Shown: positions 17,571-26,591, counted from the first letter of the stretch. The stretch is DNA of 33,842 nucleotides from Streptococcus sciuri (GCF_024814375.1 NZ_JANUXX010000011.1:1-33842); one strand, 5' to 3'. The notes: generated by a model not told the origin, from the letters alone. Translations and numbers: made by a program.

Positions 17571-20104
17571 TGTACAAAGACAGTGATTTAGTCTTAGAAG
17601 TTAGTAAAAATGTGAATCCTACTGTATGGGATGAGGGATTTTTTCAAAATTTTTTTGAATTATTATTTGGGAAAAGAAATTATCAGAAGGAAGCGGCAGA
17701 AATTGCCTTACGATTCCTCAACTCGGGTGAATACCAAAACATAACTGCATTAGCAAAAGAAAATTTTGAAAAAAATGAGATCATAAGAGCTAGGTGGAAT
17801 AATGATTTCTCCACCATGCAAAGTGACTTAGACCTATCTGACAAACTTTCAGCAACTTTAGATTTGGCAACAGGAACAGGGAAATCATACGTTATGTTTG
17901 CGATAGCTCTGGTCATGCTTGCAGCAAAAAAAGTTTCTCGAGTTCTCATATTAGTGCCAAGTGTAACCATCGAAAACGAGTTGACTCAAAAATTTAAAGA
18001 TCTTCTAGGAAATCAGCAGCTTCTTAGGACTCTAGGAGATAACTTTGTACCACCTCAAATTTTAAATGGAGATAGTACACTCGTAGAAAATTCTATTGCG
18101 ATTGAAAACCGAGATGCTATTTATAAAACTCAGTCCTCTAGAAATTCGATAGTTGATAGCTTGAAATGCAATGGTGAAAAAACACTTGTACTGAATGATG
18201 AAGTTCATCATGTTTATTATTCTGAATCAAATGAGTGGAAAAATTTTATTGAGGATGAAAGAAACAACGGTATTAATTTTAAATATGTTATTGGAGTAAC
18301 TGGTACCGCTTATAAAGGAAAAAGTAAAAATGAAAATGATTATTTTTCAAATGTCATATATCGATTTTCTTTACGAGATGCTATAGAGCAAGGATTTGTT
18401 AAGGACATAGAATATATTTCTAAAGAAGATATACCAAATGATAGAGATGAACGTTGGCAGGTTATCTTAAATTCGCATAATCATATTGCAGAACAGTTAC
18501 CCAAAGAGTTGAGTATTAAGCCGATCACTATTATTGTGACATCAAAACAAAATCTTGCTGATAGTAAGGCTAAGGCATTTAAAAATTTTTTGAAGGCACA
18601 AAGGAACTTAACTGATTCAGAAGTTGATAATATAGTACTTTCTGTCCATAGTGGACAAAAGGCAGCTGTCGATAGAATAAAGTTATCTAGAGTAAATGAT
18701 ATTGGCAATTCAGTAGAATTTATTTTTAGCGTATCAATGCTAACTGAGGGATGGGATGTTAAACGAGTATTCCAAATTGTTCCAGATGACGAGAGAGCAT
18801 TTAACTCAAAACTTTTGATTGCTCAAGTTCTCGGTAGAGGTTTACGTGTTCCAGATGGTTGGGATACAGCGAAGTGGGGAACCCCAACAGTAACTGTATT
18901 TAACCATGAAAAATGGTCTTCAAATGTGGAGACGCTCGTGAATGAAGTTCTAGAAATACGGCAAAGAATCACCTTAGCAGTTAATGGAGAATCAGATTAT
19001 AATTTTAGTTTAACTAATGTAAAGTATTCTTCAAAAGCTGATACTAAGGATTATCCTAAAATGGGCACATATAATCTTTGGGAAAATGGAGTTAATTTGC
19101 CTACAGATGATAGAATTGGTAAGAGTACTATTACACTCACTGATATTAAGAATAAGTCAGATAGGAAATTTCAAGCAACATTTGAGCATGAGCAAGTGAC
19201 TGTGCAAGAAATGGCAAATATTTTATATAGTCGTTTTGAGGATTTAGAAGATAGAGAATATGTTAAAGAATATCAAAACCTATGGCCAGTTGCTAAAATA
19301 CATGATATGGTTGAAAAATCATTGAAAAACAGTGGAAATACCTATATCACAAAAAGTCTTAAGAATAAGTTCTTATCATCTATGAATGTTATTTTCAGAA
19401 ATGCGTCAAAGGTAGTTACTTACGATACTGAGCCGAAAGAGTATTTCACTGTGTCAACCGCAAAATTACCTAAAAATACTTCGGATTTAAGTGGATTTAA
19501 GGCGAGTAAAGTACTTTTTTACAGCTCTGATTTGGAAGGAATACTTTCAACGGATAAAGCTAGTTTAGAAACTTTTAAGGAATTAATAGATTCTTCAAAC
19601 GGCTATAAATATAAGTTTATTGATAATAAGTATAATTTTAAAACACCTCAATTTGGCGTTGTAACAACCGGTAATCCGGAAAAAGAATTCATAATTAAGC
19701 TTACTACTGATGTGGAAGTTATTAAAAATGTTGATTCATTTATAAAATCAGATGATATGAATTTTTATAGTATTGACTATTCTTGGCAAAAAGGAACACA
19801 TCATAAGAACGGGCAATTCAATCCAGATTGGTTTATTAAACAAGGTGATAGCATCATTGTAGTAGAAGTTAAGGATGATTCACAAATATCGGCTCCTGAC
19901 GCAGAAAATATTGGAAAAAATAAGGCGGCTATTAAACATTTTGAGCTACTTAATGAGTATTCTGCTAAAAATGATAGCTTGACAAAATATAAATTCACTT
20001 TTTTAACACCAAAAGATTATGATATCTTTTTTAAAAAATTAGTTGAAAAAGATATTATGAATTTTAAGAGCCAATTAGATGTTAAGTTGGATGAAATGAA
20101 ATAA
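17570..20104 (+). CDS. res: type III restriction endonuclease subunit (Res), DEAD/DEAH translocase with nuclease domain
   Basis: 844 residues from ATG 17570, with GAGGAGAG just upstream; a TTG one codon earlier is less likely. Helicase motifs: Walker A ATGTGKS at 100-106, DEVH at 210-213, motif III-like GVTGTAY, and motif VI region QVLGRGLRVP around 420. The C-terminal PD-(D/E)xK nuclease is visible as P752-D753 and E766-V-K768 (NPDWF then VVEVKDD). All catalytic residues are present, so cleavage activity is expected with Mod. Somewhat shorter than EcoP15I Res. It cuts DNA with two head-to-head unmethylated sites (family knowledge). Confidence 0.93.
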   Translation: MYKDSDLVLEVSKNVNPTVWDEGFFQNFFELLFGKRNYQKEAAEIALRFLNSGEYQNITALAKENFEKNEIIRARWNNDFSTMQSDLDLSDKLSATLDLATGTGKSYVMFAIALVMLAAKKVSRVLILVPSVTIENELTQKFKDLLGNQQLLRTLGDNFVPPQILNGDSTLVENSIAIENRDAIYKTQSSRNSIVDSLKCNGEKTLVLNDEVHHVYYSESNEWKNFIEDERNNGINFKYVIGVTGTAYKGKSKNENDYFSNVIYRFSLRDAIEQGFVKDIEYISKEDIPNDRDERWQVILNSHNHIAEQLPKELSIKPITIIVTSKQNLADSKAKAFKNFLKAQRNLTDSEVDNIVLSVHSGQKAAVDRIKLSRVNDIGNSVEFIFSVSMLTEGWDVKRVFQIVPDDERAFNSKLLIAQVLGRGLRVPDGWDTAKWGTPTVTVFNHEKWSSNVETLVNEVLEIRQRITLAVNGESDYNFSLTNVKYSSKADTKDYPKMGTYNLWENGVNLPTDDRIGKSTITLTDIKNKSDRKFQATFEHEQVTVQEMANILYSRFEDLEDREYVKEYQNLWPVAKIHDMVEKSLKNSGNTYITKSLKNKFLSSMNVIFRNASKVVTYDTEPKEYFTVSTAKLPKNTSDLSGFKASKVLFYSSDLEGILSTDKASLETFKELIDSSNGYKYKFIDNKYNFKTPQFGVVTTGNPEKEFIIKLTTDVEVIKNVDSFIKSDDMNFYSIDYSWQKGTHHKNGQFNPDWFIKQGDSIIVVEVKDDSQISAPDAENIGKNKAAIKHFELLNEYSAKNDSLTKYKFTFLTPKDYDIFFKKLVEKDIMNFKSQLDVKLDEMK

Positions 20105-20192
20105 AATTATTGTGAGGGAGCAGATAGTTTTATTTGATACTAGTTTCATTTTATTTTCTTAACTAGATAGGAATATAGATGATTCTCTAATG

Positions 20193-20201
20193 TGTTATAA
20201 T
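20193..20201 (+). promoter_or_regulatory. extended -10 promoter of the decayed AlbA-type gene
   Basis: TGTTATAAT is a perfect extended -10. AGGAGA (20219-20224) precedes ATG 20231, so the expression signals outlived the coding frame. Confidence 0.6.
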
Positions 20202-20230
20202 GTAAAAAGAATATGACTCAGGAGAAATAC

Positions 20231-21663
20231 ATGATTCAAGAATATCCTACTACCAATCCTCATTAGAAAGCTAATACTTAGATAGAAAATCTGCACGTAA
20301 AAAACCGTCAGAACTGCTCAAGCATTTAATTGCTTTTGCCAATGCTGATGGTGGTCAGTTGGTTATTGGTATTGAGGATGAGAAACAAGGAAATATCATA
20401 ACAGGTTTCAAGGACGCTAGAGCTTATCCGATTGATGATTTTAAGAAAATTGACCGTGAGATGCGTGAGACTCCGCTGGATTTATCATTTGAGGAAATCC
20501 CTGTGGTTAATCACAAGGGAGAAGCTGATCTCATTCTGATTATCTCTGTTGAATTATCTTCCAATCGTGTCATTGCTGCACCGAATGATGATGTTTATCT
20601 TCGTCAAGGTGATGAGTCAATAAAGTTAAGTTATGAGCAATGAACACAGCTTAGCTATGACAAAGGGCAACGCTTTTTTGAAGATGAAGTTGTTTTGGAT
20701 GCGACCTTGGAAGATATTGACGAAAATATCGTTCAGGATTTCAAAAGTCACTTTGATTTATCAGATTGTTCCACGGAGGAAGTTCTTAAAGCAAGACGAT
20801 TCTTGGTTAATGGTAAATTGACTAAAGCAGCAATTTTACTTTTTGGGAAGTATCCTTCTGCTTTTTTCCCTCAAGCACGTGTTCGTTTCCAACGATTTGA
20901 TGGGACGGATATGGGAACAGGAAGTAGCTTTAATGTTATCAAGGAAGTGACTTTTGATGATGCTTTGCCAGTTCTGATTACCAAGGTTAGGGACTTTATC
21001 CGTACACAGCTTCGAGAATTCTAGTATCTAGATGACAATGGTCAGTTTCAAATTTTGTCTGAGTATCCTGATTTTGCTTGGTTTGAAGGTATTGTTAATG
21101 CCGTCACTCACCGTGATTATTCTGTCTATGGAGATCATATTCGTGTTTTAATGTTCGATGATCGCTTAGAGATTCACAGTCCAGGTAAGTTACCAAATAT
21201 TGTAACGGTTGAGAATATCAAACATGAACGTTTTTCAAGAAATCCTAGGATTGCGAGAACCCTGACTGAATTTGGTTGGGTTCGTGAAATGAACGAGGGT
21301 GTTAAGCGTATCTATTCTGAGATGGAATCAGCTTTTCTTCATGAGCCCAAGTATTCAGAACCAGGTAATAAGGTAGTGTTAACGTTAGAGAATAGCATAA
21401 CCAGTCGAACATTACGTACAAGGGATTCTTTAGAGAATAAAGTTGAAGATTATAGCAAATTAAGCGTAGATGAGAAATTATTACTCCAGTATATGTATAA
21501 CACTGGTGAACAGATGACCACAAAAAAAGCCTCAGAATTATTGGGGCGAAGTGTATCATATTCGTCAAAATTACTAAAAGGGTTGCGTGACAAGAAGATT
21601 TTAACTTGGTATGGAACTAGTACAAGGGATCGTAGTCAGTACTATAAATTAGAAATGAAGTAA
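20231..21663 (+). pseudogene. inactivated AlbA/Schlafen-type ATP-binding transcriptional regulator (AlbA_2 plus HATPase_c_4 type)
   Basis: The signals for translation are intact but the frame is broken at least four times: a one-base shift near 20246, TAA at 20272-20274, TGA at 20641-20643 and TAG at 21022-21024, the last three in a common frame. Read through, the sequence gives the AlbA_2 core (SLES-x-YLDRKSARKKPSELLKHLIAFANADGGQLVIGIED), a central part, an ATPase-like C-terminal half (WFEGIVNAVTHRDYSVYGDH, NPRIARTLTEFGWVREMNEG) and a winged helix at the end. Proteins of this family are found next to restriction and other defence genes. The separate open pieces (20359-20643, 20695-21024, 21055-21663) are fragments, not independent genes. 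Confidence 0.88.
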
Positions 21664-21710
21664 AAACGAAGAAAAACGAAGAAATTTTAAATGGACAATT
21701 TCCTTAATTA

Positions 21711-22096
21711 CATAAGCTCCGAAAACAGATTTTTGGTAATCCTTTTGGTAATCTTTCGAGACTTGGTTTTTGAGTAATTATGAAGTTGAACAATAAATCT
21801 ACTTCATTTAGCATTGTCAAGATATTCTGCAAACTTTTTAATGGATTGCTTTTCACCTGATTTTATAGCCTGACTATAAGTATCTAAAGTCATCCAGTCA
21901 TTTTGATGACATCATATAGTCGTGAAAAATCCTTGTACGGCACCGTATAAAGTATGGCAATGCCCTTAAAATGTCAAAAGGACTTTGCGAGCTCCGACAG
22001 TGTATACGCACTGTCCAAAAATAAAAACATCAGCGAAGGTCAAAGTGACGCTTTTTAGCTGATGCTTTAATTTTATTTTGGGGAACATCCCACCCC
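21711..22096. mobile_element. integration scar B (att-like head, recombinase stub, conserved tail)
   Basis: Head CATAAGCTCCGAAAACAG... at 21711-21741 ends in GGTAATC and is followed by a second GGTAATC after 5 bases. Then comes the recombinase stub (21804-21896, minus) and the conserved tail with TGCGAGCTC and AACATCAG/CTGATG hairpin, ending in a C-rich run near 22096. It separates the R-M module from the radical SAM module. Confidence 0.8.
21804..21896 (-). pseudogene. C-terminal stub of a tyrosine recombinase (copy B)
   Basis: Minus strand reads WMTLDTYSQAIKSGEKQ then SIKKFAEYLDNAK and a stop. It differs from copy A at several residues, with a different stop codon (TGA) and different sequence after it, so the copies are related but not recent duplicates. 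Confidence 0.7.
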
Positions 22097-22126
22097 CCTT
22101 ATCTAAAAACCTTCTTTAGGGTTAAA

Positions 22127-22933
22127 CTAATTTTTTATCTCAATACAATTTAATTCAAAATTGGCAAATCTTTCAGACAACTTATTACAAATTTCTTGAC
22201 CGATTTTTGAAGAGGTGACATTACCAAAAATAATATTATAATTATTTTTTATTAAATACTCATATTCCTTTACACTATTGCGACCAATTTTGAAGTTAAA
22301 AATATCATCTTTGTTAATGTCATTATTTTTGACCCTGTTTATGTAGTTATGACTATCAAATATTAGATGACATTTTTCAAATTCAGATTTATTTCTGTAG
22401 TTTTCAAAGTTTTCAAAAGGTTGTTCTAAGTAAACTTTAGTATCAGGAAATTGACTTTGGATTTGTGCTACGTCTCTACTTAAGTTATCAAGATTACTAG
22501 AATTATTGTAATCAATAATAAGTGTTTGAGGTATGGTGTCCAATTTGAAAATCCATTTTGGAGCACTTTTATAAGCCTTTATTCTTAAAAAATCGACTTT
22601 TGGCATCAAGGTAATTTGCTTTGTTAAATCTATCTCAATACCTGAAAGACGAATCTTCTTTTTGGTAACATTTCTTCTTGAAATTAAAAAATCTCTCCAT
22701 GAAATATGATTTATAATAATAGGGTTAGAGGTATGCATACTATCCATATATTTTAATAAACTTTTTTCTAATTTACTGGAATCAGTTCCCATGGAAGGGC
22801 TATATGTTACCTCCCAAAATGAGTAGGGACGTTTATCATCAAAATCAATAAAAAAGATTTGTTTTTGGAATATTGTTCCGCTTGCACTGCCAAAACCATT
22901 TGGAATATTTAAAGTATCTGTTTTAAATTTCAT
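22127..22933 (-). CDS. enolase-superfamily enzyme, o-succinylbenzoate synthase-like, in the radical SAM operon
   Basis: 268 residues from ATG 22933; an in-frame TTG at 22948 is an alternative. Residues 1-100 look like the capping domain (SASGTIFQKQIFFIDFDD, then SFWEVTYSPSMGTDSSKLE, like GWGEIAPLPGFGTET in OSBS). The barrel keeps the catalytic set: Arg117-x-Lys119 in place of KxK, Asp141 (LIIDYN), Glu170 (YLEQPF), Asp193 (IFDSHN) and Lys215 (FNFKIGR). The spacings 141-170-193-215 (29, 23, 22) equal those of E. coli OSBS Asp161-Glu190-Asp213-Lys235. So a metal-dependent enolisation enzyme (dehydratase, racemase or epimerase) is likely. No menaquinone genes are near, so MenC itself is unlikely. 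It overlaps the upstream radical SAM gene and is the last gene of the operon. Confidence 0.72.
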   Translation of the reverse strand: MKFKTDTLNIPNGFGSASGTIFQKQIFFIDFDDKRPYSFWEVTYSPSMGTDSSKLEKSLLKYMDSMHTSNPIIINHISWRDFLISRRNVTKKKIRLSGIEIDLTKQITLMPKVDFLRIKAYKSAPKWIFKLDTIPQTLIIDYNNSSNLDNLSRDVAQIQSQFPDTKVYLEQPFENFENYRNKSEFEKCHLIFDSHNYINRVKNNDINKDDIFNFKIGRNSVKEYEYLIKNNYNIIFGNVTSSKIGQEICNKLSERFANFELNCIEIKN

Positions 22934-23486
22934 TTCTATAACCTTCAATAAATATTATAAAGGGGAACTTCATTTTTAATAGACGAAAATATTTGATGTA
23001 GTCTTTAAATCCATCCTCTATTTCGTTGAGTAAAATTTTATGAGGCTTAGTCTCAGTTATTAATTTTTCTATTATGGATAATTCAATATCATAAGATAAG
23101 GTTATTGTTAGCCATGTATTCGATAGTTTCCCATAAAGTTCCCAATTTTCTAACCAAATTTTTTGTAAATCAGTGGAGTCATTTCTTAATAGTACGTCTG
23201 TTCCAATGTTTATACCCAAATAGTTAGATGCATTTGATAGTATATTATGAATTGAGGCTATTCTAATGTGTCCTCCTGTTGCTAATCTAAAATATGAATT
23301 TTTTGATTGGAGTTGATGTATGACACTCTTTAGATGTAGAGGATCTTCCAGAGGCTCTCCGCCTGTAATGATATAGATTTCTTTATCATTTATTTCAGGA
23401 TTTTTAATCTTAGTACCTGTTTTATTAAATGGACAATGATTACATCCGGCACTACAATAAGTGTTAATGATTAATGGTATTGCCAA
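22923..23486 (-). CDS. minimal radical SAM protein (187 residues)
   Basis: Start TTG 23486 with GGAGG 8 bases upstream, overlapping the end of the transporter-kinase gene by 23 bases. The cluster motif C11-x3-C15-x2-C18 (YCSAGCNHCPF) comes right at the N-terminus, followed by IITGGEPLEDP, the SAM-binding GGEP box. At 187 residues it is much shorter than usual radical SAM enzymes of 300-450 and resembles activating-enzyme-like or QueE-sized proteins; no auxiliary-cluster cysteines follow. It could be a partial-barrel enzyme that generates a radical on a small substrate or partner protein. The exact reaction is not inferable. Confidence 0.82.
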   Translation of the reverse strand: MAIPLIINTYCSAGCNHCPFNKTGTKIKNPEINDKEIYIITGGEPLEDPLHLKSVIHQLQSKNSYFRLATGGHIRIASIHNILSNASNYLGINIGTDVLLRNDSTDLQKIWLENWELYGKLSNTWLTITLSYDIELSIIEKLITETKPHKILLNEIEDGFKDYIKYFRLLKMKFPFIIFIEGYRNEI

Positions 23487-25302
23487 ATTTTTTTACCTCC
23501 ATTAATAAGGCTAGATATTCATCCTTAAGATCTTTGGTGTATTTTGAAGTGGAATTCCAATTAGAAATCTCTTTAATTTTATTATCTAAATATGCTTCCA
23601 CAAATTCAGTATTTTTGTATAAACTTAATTTGATTGGGCAAACATCCGAATGATACTGAGCTATATCAGCGAGATATTTAAATCTTTCATTAAGTGTCAG
23701 ATGAAGTTTGGGATGAAATAAAAGAGAGATTTCATCGGTTATTTTATAACCCATGCCAGAAAAATCCCAGTCAATGACTTTATATTGTTTGTTTGATACT
23801 AAGATATTTCCTGGATGTAAGTCTTCATGGCTTAATGTAATACAACTACAAGGATATTGAGTGGTAGTATCCTCTATTTCTCTAGTTTTTAGTCGTTCAA
23901 CAAGATTAGTTATTATATCCTGTTGTTGATCAGAATCTAAATGTTCTAACTTAATCCCAGAGAAATACTGATAAGTCAATGAATTATCGTCATTATTAAT
24001 AATTTTTGCAACTGGTAGTGTAGTTGTTTCTTGTATCTCTTTTATCTCTGATACACTATTATATAAGGCATGTTGTATGGGATAGGATTGCCGTATATTT
24101 AACTTTGATTTAATTAAATCAATTATTAATGTAGTAGTTTTATTTGATAGTGAGCTTGAGTCATGGTAGTCAAGTTCAAGTTTTTTGGTTTGCCAAATAA
24201 CAAGAGAAACGACAATTCCAGTTCCCAAAATTAGTAATGCCCATAAAAGCTCTAGTAATTGTAATTGGCTACTGAATTGCGTAAAAAAGAAATTTGTTAC
24301 TATCAAAATGATGCCACTACCTACGGAAAGAAAGCTAAACCAGCTAGCTTTCCATTTTTGCTTAGGTTGAAGATTGCTGTAAAGTTCGCTCATAATTGGT
24401 CTATATATTCCTTTTATTAAAGATATGACGATGTATCCTATGATGATAGAAATTAATTTATTTAAGGAAAGTAAAGATAATGAGATAGCGAAGAAGAGAG
24501 TAATTATAGTAATTTTGAAGGGTGTGGTACGATTGTTAATGAAATTATAAACTCGCCTTCCTAATCCCACTGATGATATTATATTCCCCGAGGCAAATAA
24601 GCATGATAGTATAAGTAAATTATCGGATAAAAGTAACTGTATGCTTCTATTTTGAAATTGTACGGCGCCATCAAAAACAGAATAAATAAAAATAGTTGAG
24701 CAAAGAATAATAAAGTATTTTGGAGTAGTTTTCAATGACCAGCCTTCATATGTCTGAACCTCTGGTATTGAATCATCTATAATCTTAATTTGTAATACAT
24801 TTATTGCTGATAGAAAGATGGTGATACATTGAATAATTAATGGAAGTAAAGTATTAAATTGATAGGCTACTACACTTATAAAGAAGAGAGGGATTGTAAA
24901 CAAGTAGAATGATTGGGATAATTTTGAATAATATTCGGAAAAACCACTACCTGAGATACTTTTAATAATTGCAATCTCGACACCATTTATCAGGCTGTCT
25001 GCTAGTACTGATAGAATAGTAAAAACAATATATGATGCTAGACCAGAGAGCAATAGAGGAGTCAAAAATGAAATGGAGAAGATAATTAAGCCAATAAAAT
25101 ATGATATTTTCAATCCAACTTTGTCTGAGATAAATGAAAATGGGATATCTAAAATTAGAGATATTATTGGTACTATAGCTGCAATTGTTAGATAAGGTTG
25201 TAATGGTATTTTTTGTATATTTACCCACCAAATAGGTAGAATAAGCATAGACATAGCGGTGCTTCTTAAAATATAAGATAATTGAAAAATGTTTTTATCC
25301 AC
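23464..25302 (-). CDS. fusion of an MFS-type transporter (N) and an aminoglycoside phosphotransferase-like kinase domain (C)
   Basis: 612 residues from GTG 25302. Residues about 1-375 contain 11-12 hydrophobic helices with MFS-like short loops (SDKVGLKISYFIG resembles the loop 2-3 signature DRxGRR). Residues about 400-612 are soluble and carry the kinase catalytic loop H492-E-D494-L-H-P-G-N499 and the metal-binding IDWD (510-513). This is the Brenner-type motif of aminoglycoside/choline kinases. The N-lobe is short and I see no clear nucleotide loop, so the kinase may be reduced. The fusion suggests that a product or its precursor is phosphorylated while exported or imported. The start overlaps the end of the upstream radical SAM gene by 8 bases. 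Confidence 0.8.
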   Translation of the reverse strand: MDKNIFQLSYILRSTAMSMLILPIWWVNIQKIPLQPYLTIAAIVPIISLILDIPFSFISDKVGLKISYFIGLIIFSISFLTPLLLSGLASYIVFTILSVLADSLINGVEIAIIKSISGSGFSEYYSKLSQSFYLFTIPLFFISVVAYQFNTLLPLIIQCITIFLSAINVLQIKIIDDSIPEVQTYEGWSLKTTPKYFIILCSTIFIYSVFDGAVQFQNRSIQLLLSDNLLILSCLFASGNIISSVGLGRRVYNFINNRTTPFKITIITLFFAISLSLLSLNKLISIIIGYIVISLIKGIYRPIMSELYSNLQPKQKWKASWFSFLSVGSGIILIVTNFFFTQFSSQLQLLELLWALLILGTGIVVSLVIWQTKKLELDYHDSSSLSNKTTTLIIDLIKSKLNIRQSYPIQHALYNSVSEIKEIQETTTLPVAKIINNDDNSLTYQYFSGIKLEHLDSDQQQDIITNLVERLKTREIEDTTTQYPCSCITLSHEDLHPGNILVSNKQYKVIDWDFSGMGYKITDEISLLFHPKLHLTLNERFKYLADIAQYHSDVCPIKLSLYKNTEFVEAYLDNKIKEISNWNSTSKYTKDLKDEYLALLMEVKKFGNTINH

Positions 25303-26476
25303 AGAAAACTTTCCCCCTACATCCTTTGCATATCCCAGTATTGCGGAGATGTTCCTTTATTTTTGCTAAGTCCCATGTGTCATTTGGAAAATCTTTTAAA
25401 GTTGAAAATGCAGGAGCATAAAAGCAAGGTTTAATAGTTTGATCATAGTCAACTACTAGTGAATAATTTGGAAAATGACAAGGTTCTGATGAATTAAGCG
25501 TTTCTTTTGATGTTAATATTCCTTTATAGTAATTTGCACATTTTTTAAACTGTGAAACATTCCAAGAAAATAATGATTTTGAGCTGGCTTCCTCAATGAT
25601 TTTATAATTGTCTGATTCAGTGTTTTCCAAGGAAGCTATAAAATCATTGAGATAATCTAAATCGGGAAATAGTCTGTTTCTTAATAGCATAGAACGCTCG
25701 AAATTCATATTTCTAGAAAAGCTAGATGATGTAACATCAATAGGATTGAACCCGACACTATCAATGTCTAACTTTTTACATAAATCAATTAACTTATCTA
25801 ACTGATTTAATGTATACTTTGTTAAAGTAACACGAATTCCTACGATAGTTTCTGGTGAATACTTTTTGAATTCAATAATATTATGACAAACCGTTTCAAA
25901 TTTGTTAATACCTCGAATTTGTTTATATTCTTCAGGAGAGAAACCATCTACAGAGACGATTAATGCCTCTATATTTTTTTGATATAAATATGTGTTTCGA
26001 GATAATAGGGTTCCGTTAGTATTTAATTCTACTCCCATACCTAGAGAATGAATATCATCAATAATTTGCTCTAGTTCAGGATTTAGTGTAGGTTCACCTC
26101 CAGATACCATTATGGAACTTGCGCCATATTCTGACATTTTCTTGAATGATGGATAAAGCTCTTCTGCAGTACGAATGTTTCTTTCTCTGGTTTTCCAACA
26201 ATCACAAATTGTACATGGGCTATTACAATTTTGAATAATATGAACTATTGGTGTGTTTAATCTAAATGTATCCTCAGTCCATAATTGTAGCTCATCTAGA
26301 TGGATACAATTCTCTTGTAAAGCTTTTTGAATAATTTGTAGTGATTCATTTTTTGATTCAGGTAAGTTACCTTTTAAATAAGAGTGTAGTATATTTGCAG
26401 AGTCTGGATCTACCTCATAGATTTCCAAAGTTTCTAAGTCTGTTATTTCTCTACTTTCAAATTTAAATAGAAACAT
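25295..26476 (-). CDS. radical SAM enzyme with partial SPASM/twitch C-terminus
   Basis: 393 residues, GGAGGT eight bases before ATG 26476. The first 80 residues form a separate N-terminal region. The 4Fe-4S motif is C84-x3-C88-x2-C91 (QNCNSPCTICDC), followed by MVSGGEPTLNP. The C-terminal region has Cys pairs around EPCHFPNYS and DQTIKPCF, and ends abruptly in C383-x2-C386-x5-C392 then Gly and stop. That is the start of a SPASM domain without its last cysteines, so probably one auxiliary cluster. Such enzymes modify peptides (RiPPs) or small molecules. It is the first large gene after the short hydrophobic peptide gene, 28 bases away, on the same transcript. Confidence 0.88.
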   Translation of the reverse strand: MFLFKFESREITDLETLEIYEVDPDSANILHSYLKGNLPESKNESLQIIQKALQENCIHLDELQLWTEDTFRLNTPIVHIIQNCNSPCTICDCWKTRERNIRTAEELYPSFKKMSEYGASSIMVSGGEPTLNPELEQIIDDIHSLGMGVELNTNGTLLSRNTYLYQKNIEALIVSVDGFSPEEYKQIRGINKFETVCHNIIEFKKYSPETIVGIRVTLTKYTLNQLDKLIDLCKKLDIDSVGFNPIDVTSSSFSRNMNFERSMLLRNRLFPDLDYLNDFIASLENTESDNYKIIEEASSKSLFSWNVSQFKKCANYYKGILTSKETLNSSEPCHFPNYSLVVDYDQTIKPCFYAPAFSTLKDFPNDTWDLAKIKEHLRNTGICKGCRGKVFCG

Positions 26477-26504
26477 TATTGTTAACCTCCAATTTCTCTC
26501 AAAA

Positions 26505-26573
26505 CTACATAGTGATAATGATTAAAATATTTGCTAGGACGATAAGGGACTGTGACAATAACGTCATTTTCAT
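26505..26573 (-). CDS. 22-residue hydrophobic peptide, SHP-like pheromone or precursor peptide
   Basis: Sequence begins MKMTLLSQSL and continues IVLANILIIITM. GAGGAGA lies 7 bases before ATG 26573, an excellent ribosome-binding site, so translation is very likely. Short, with a Lys near the N-terminus and a hydrophobic Ile/Leu-rich end, and transcribed divergently from an rgg gene: the size, composition and position of short hydrophobic peptides (SHP) that signal to Rgg regulators. It lacks the Asp/Glu-Ile-Ile-Ile-Val-Gly-Gly end of classical SHPs. It could instead be the substrate of the radical SAM enzyme encoded 28 bases downstream. No previous annotation is assumed. Confidence 0.7.
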   Translation of the reverse strand: MKMTLLSQSLIVLANILIIITM

Positions 26574-26591
26574 TTTAGATTCTCCTCTTGT

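Noticed and set aside
20359..21663. Three separate small genes (20359, 20695, 21055)
   Set aside because: All lie in one frame separated by single stop codons and together rebuild one AlbA-type protein, so they are fragments of a pseudogene.
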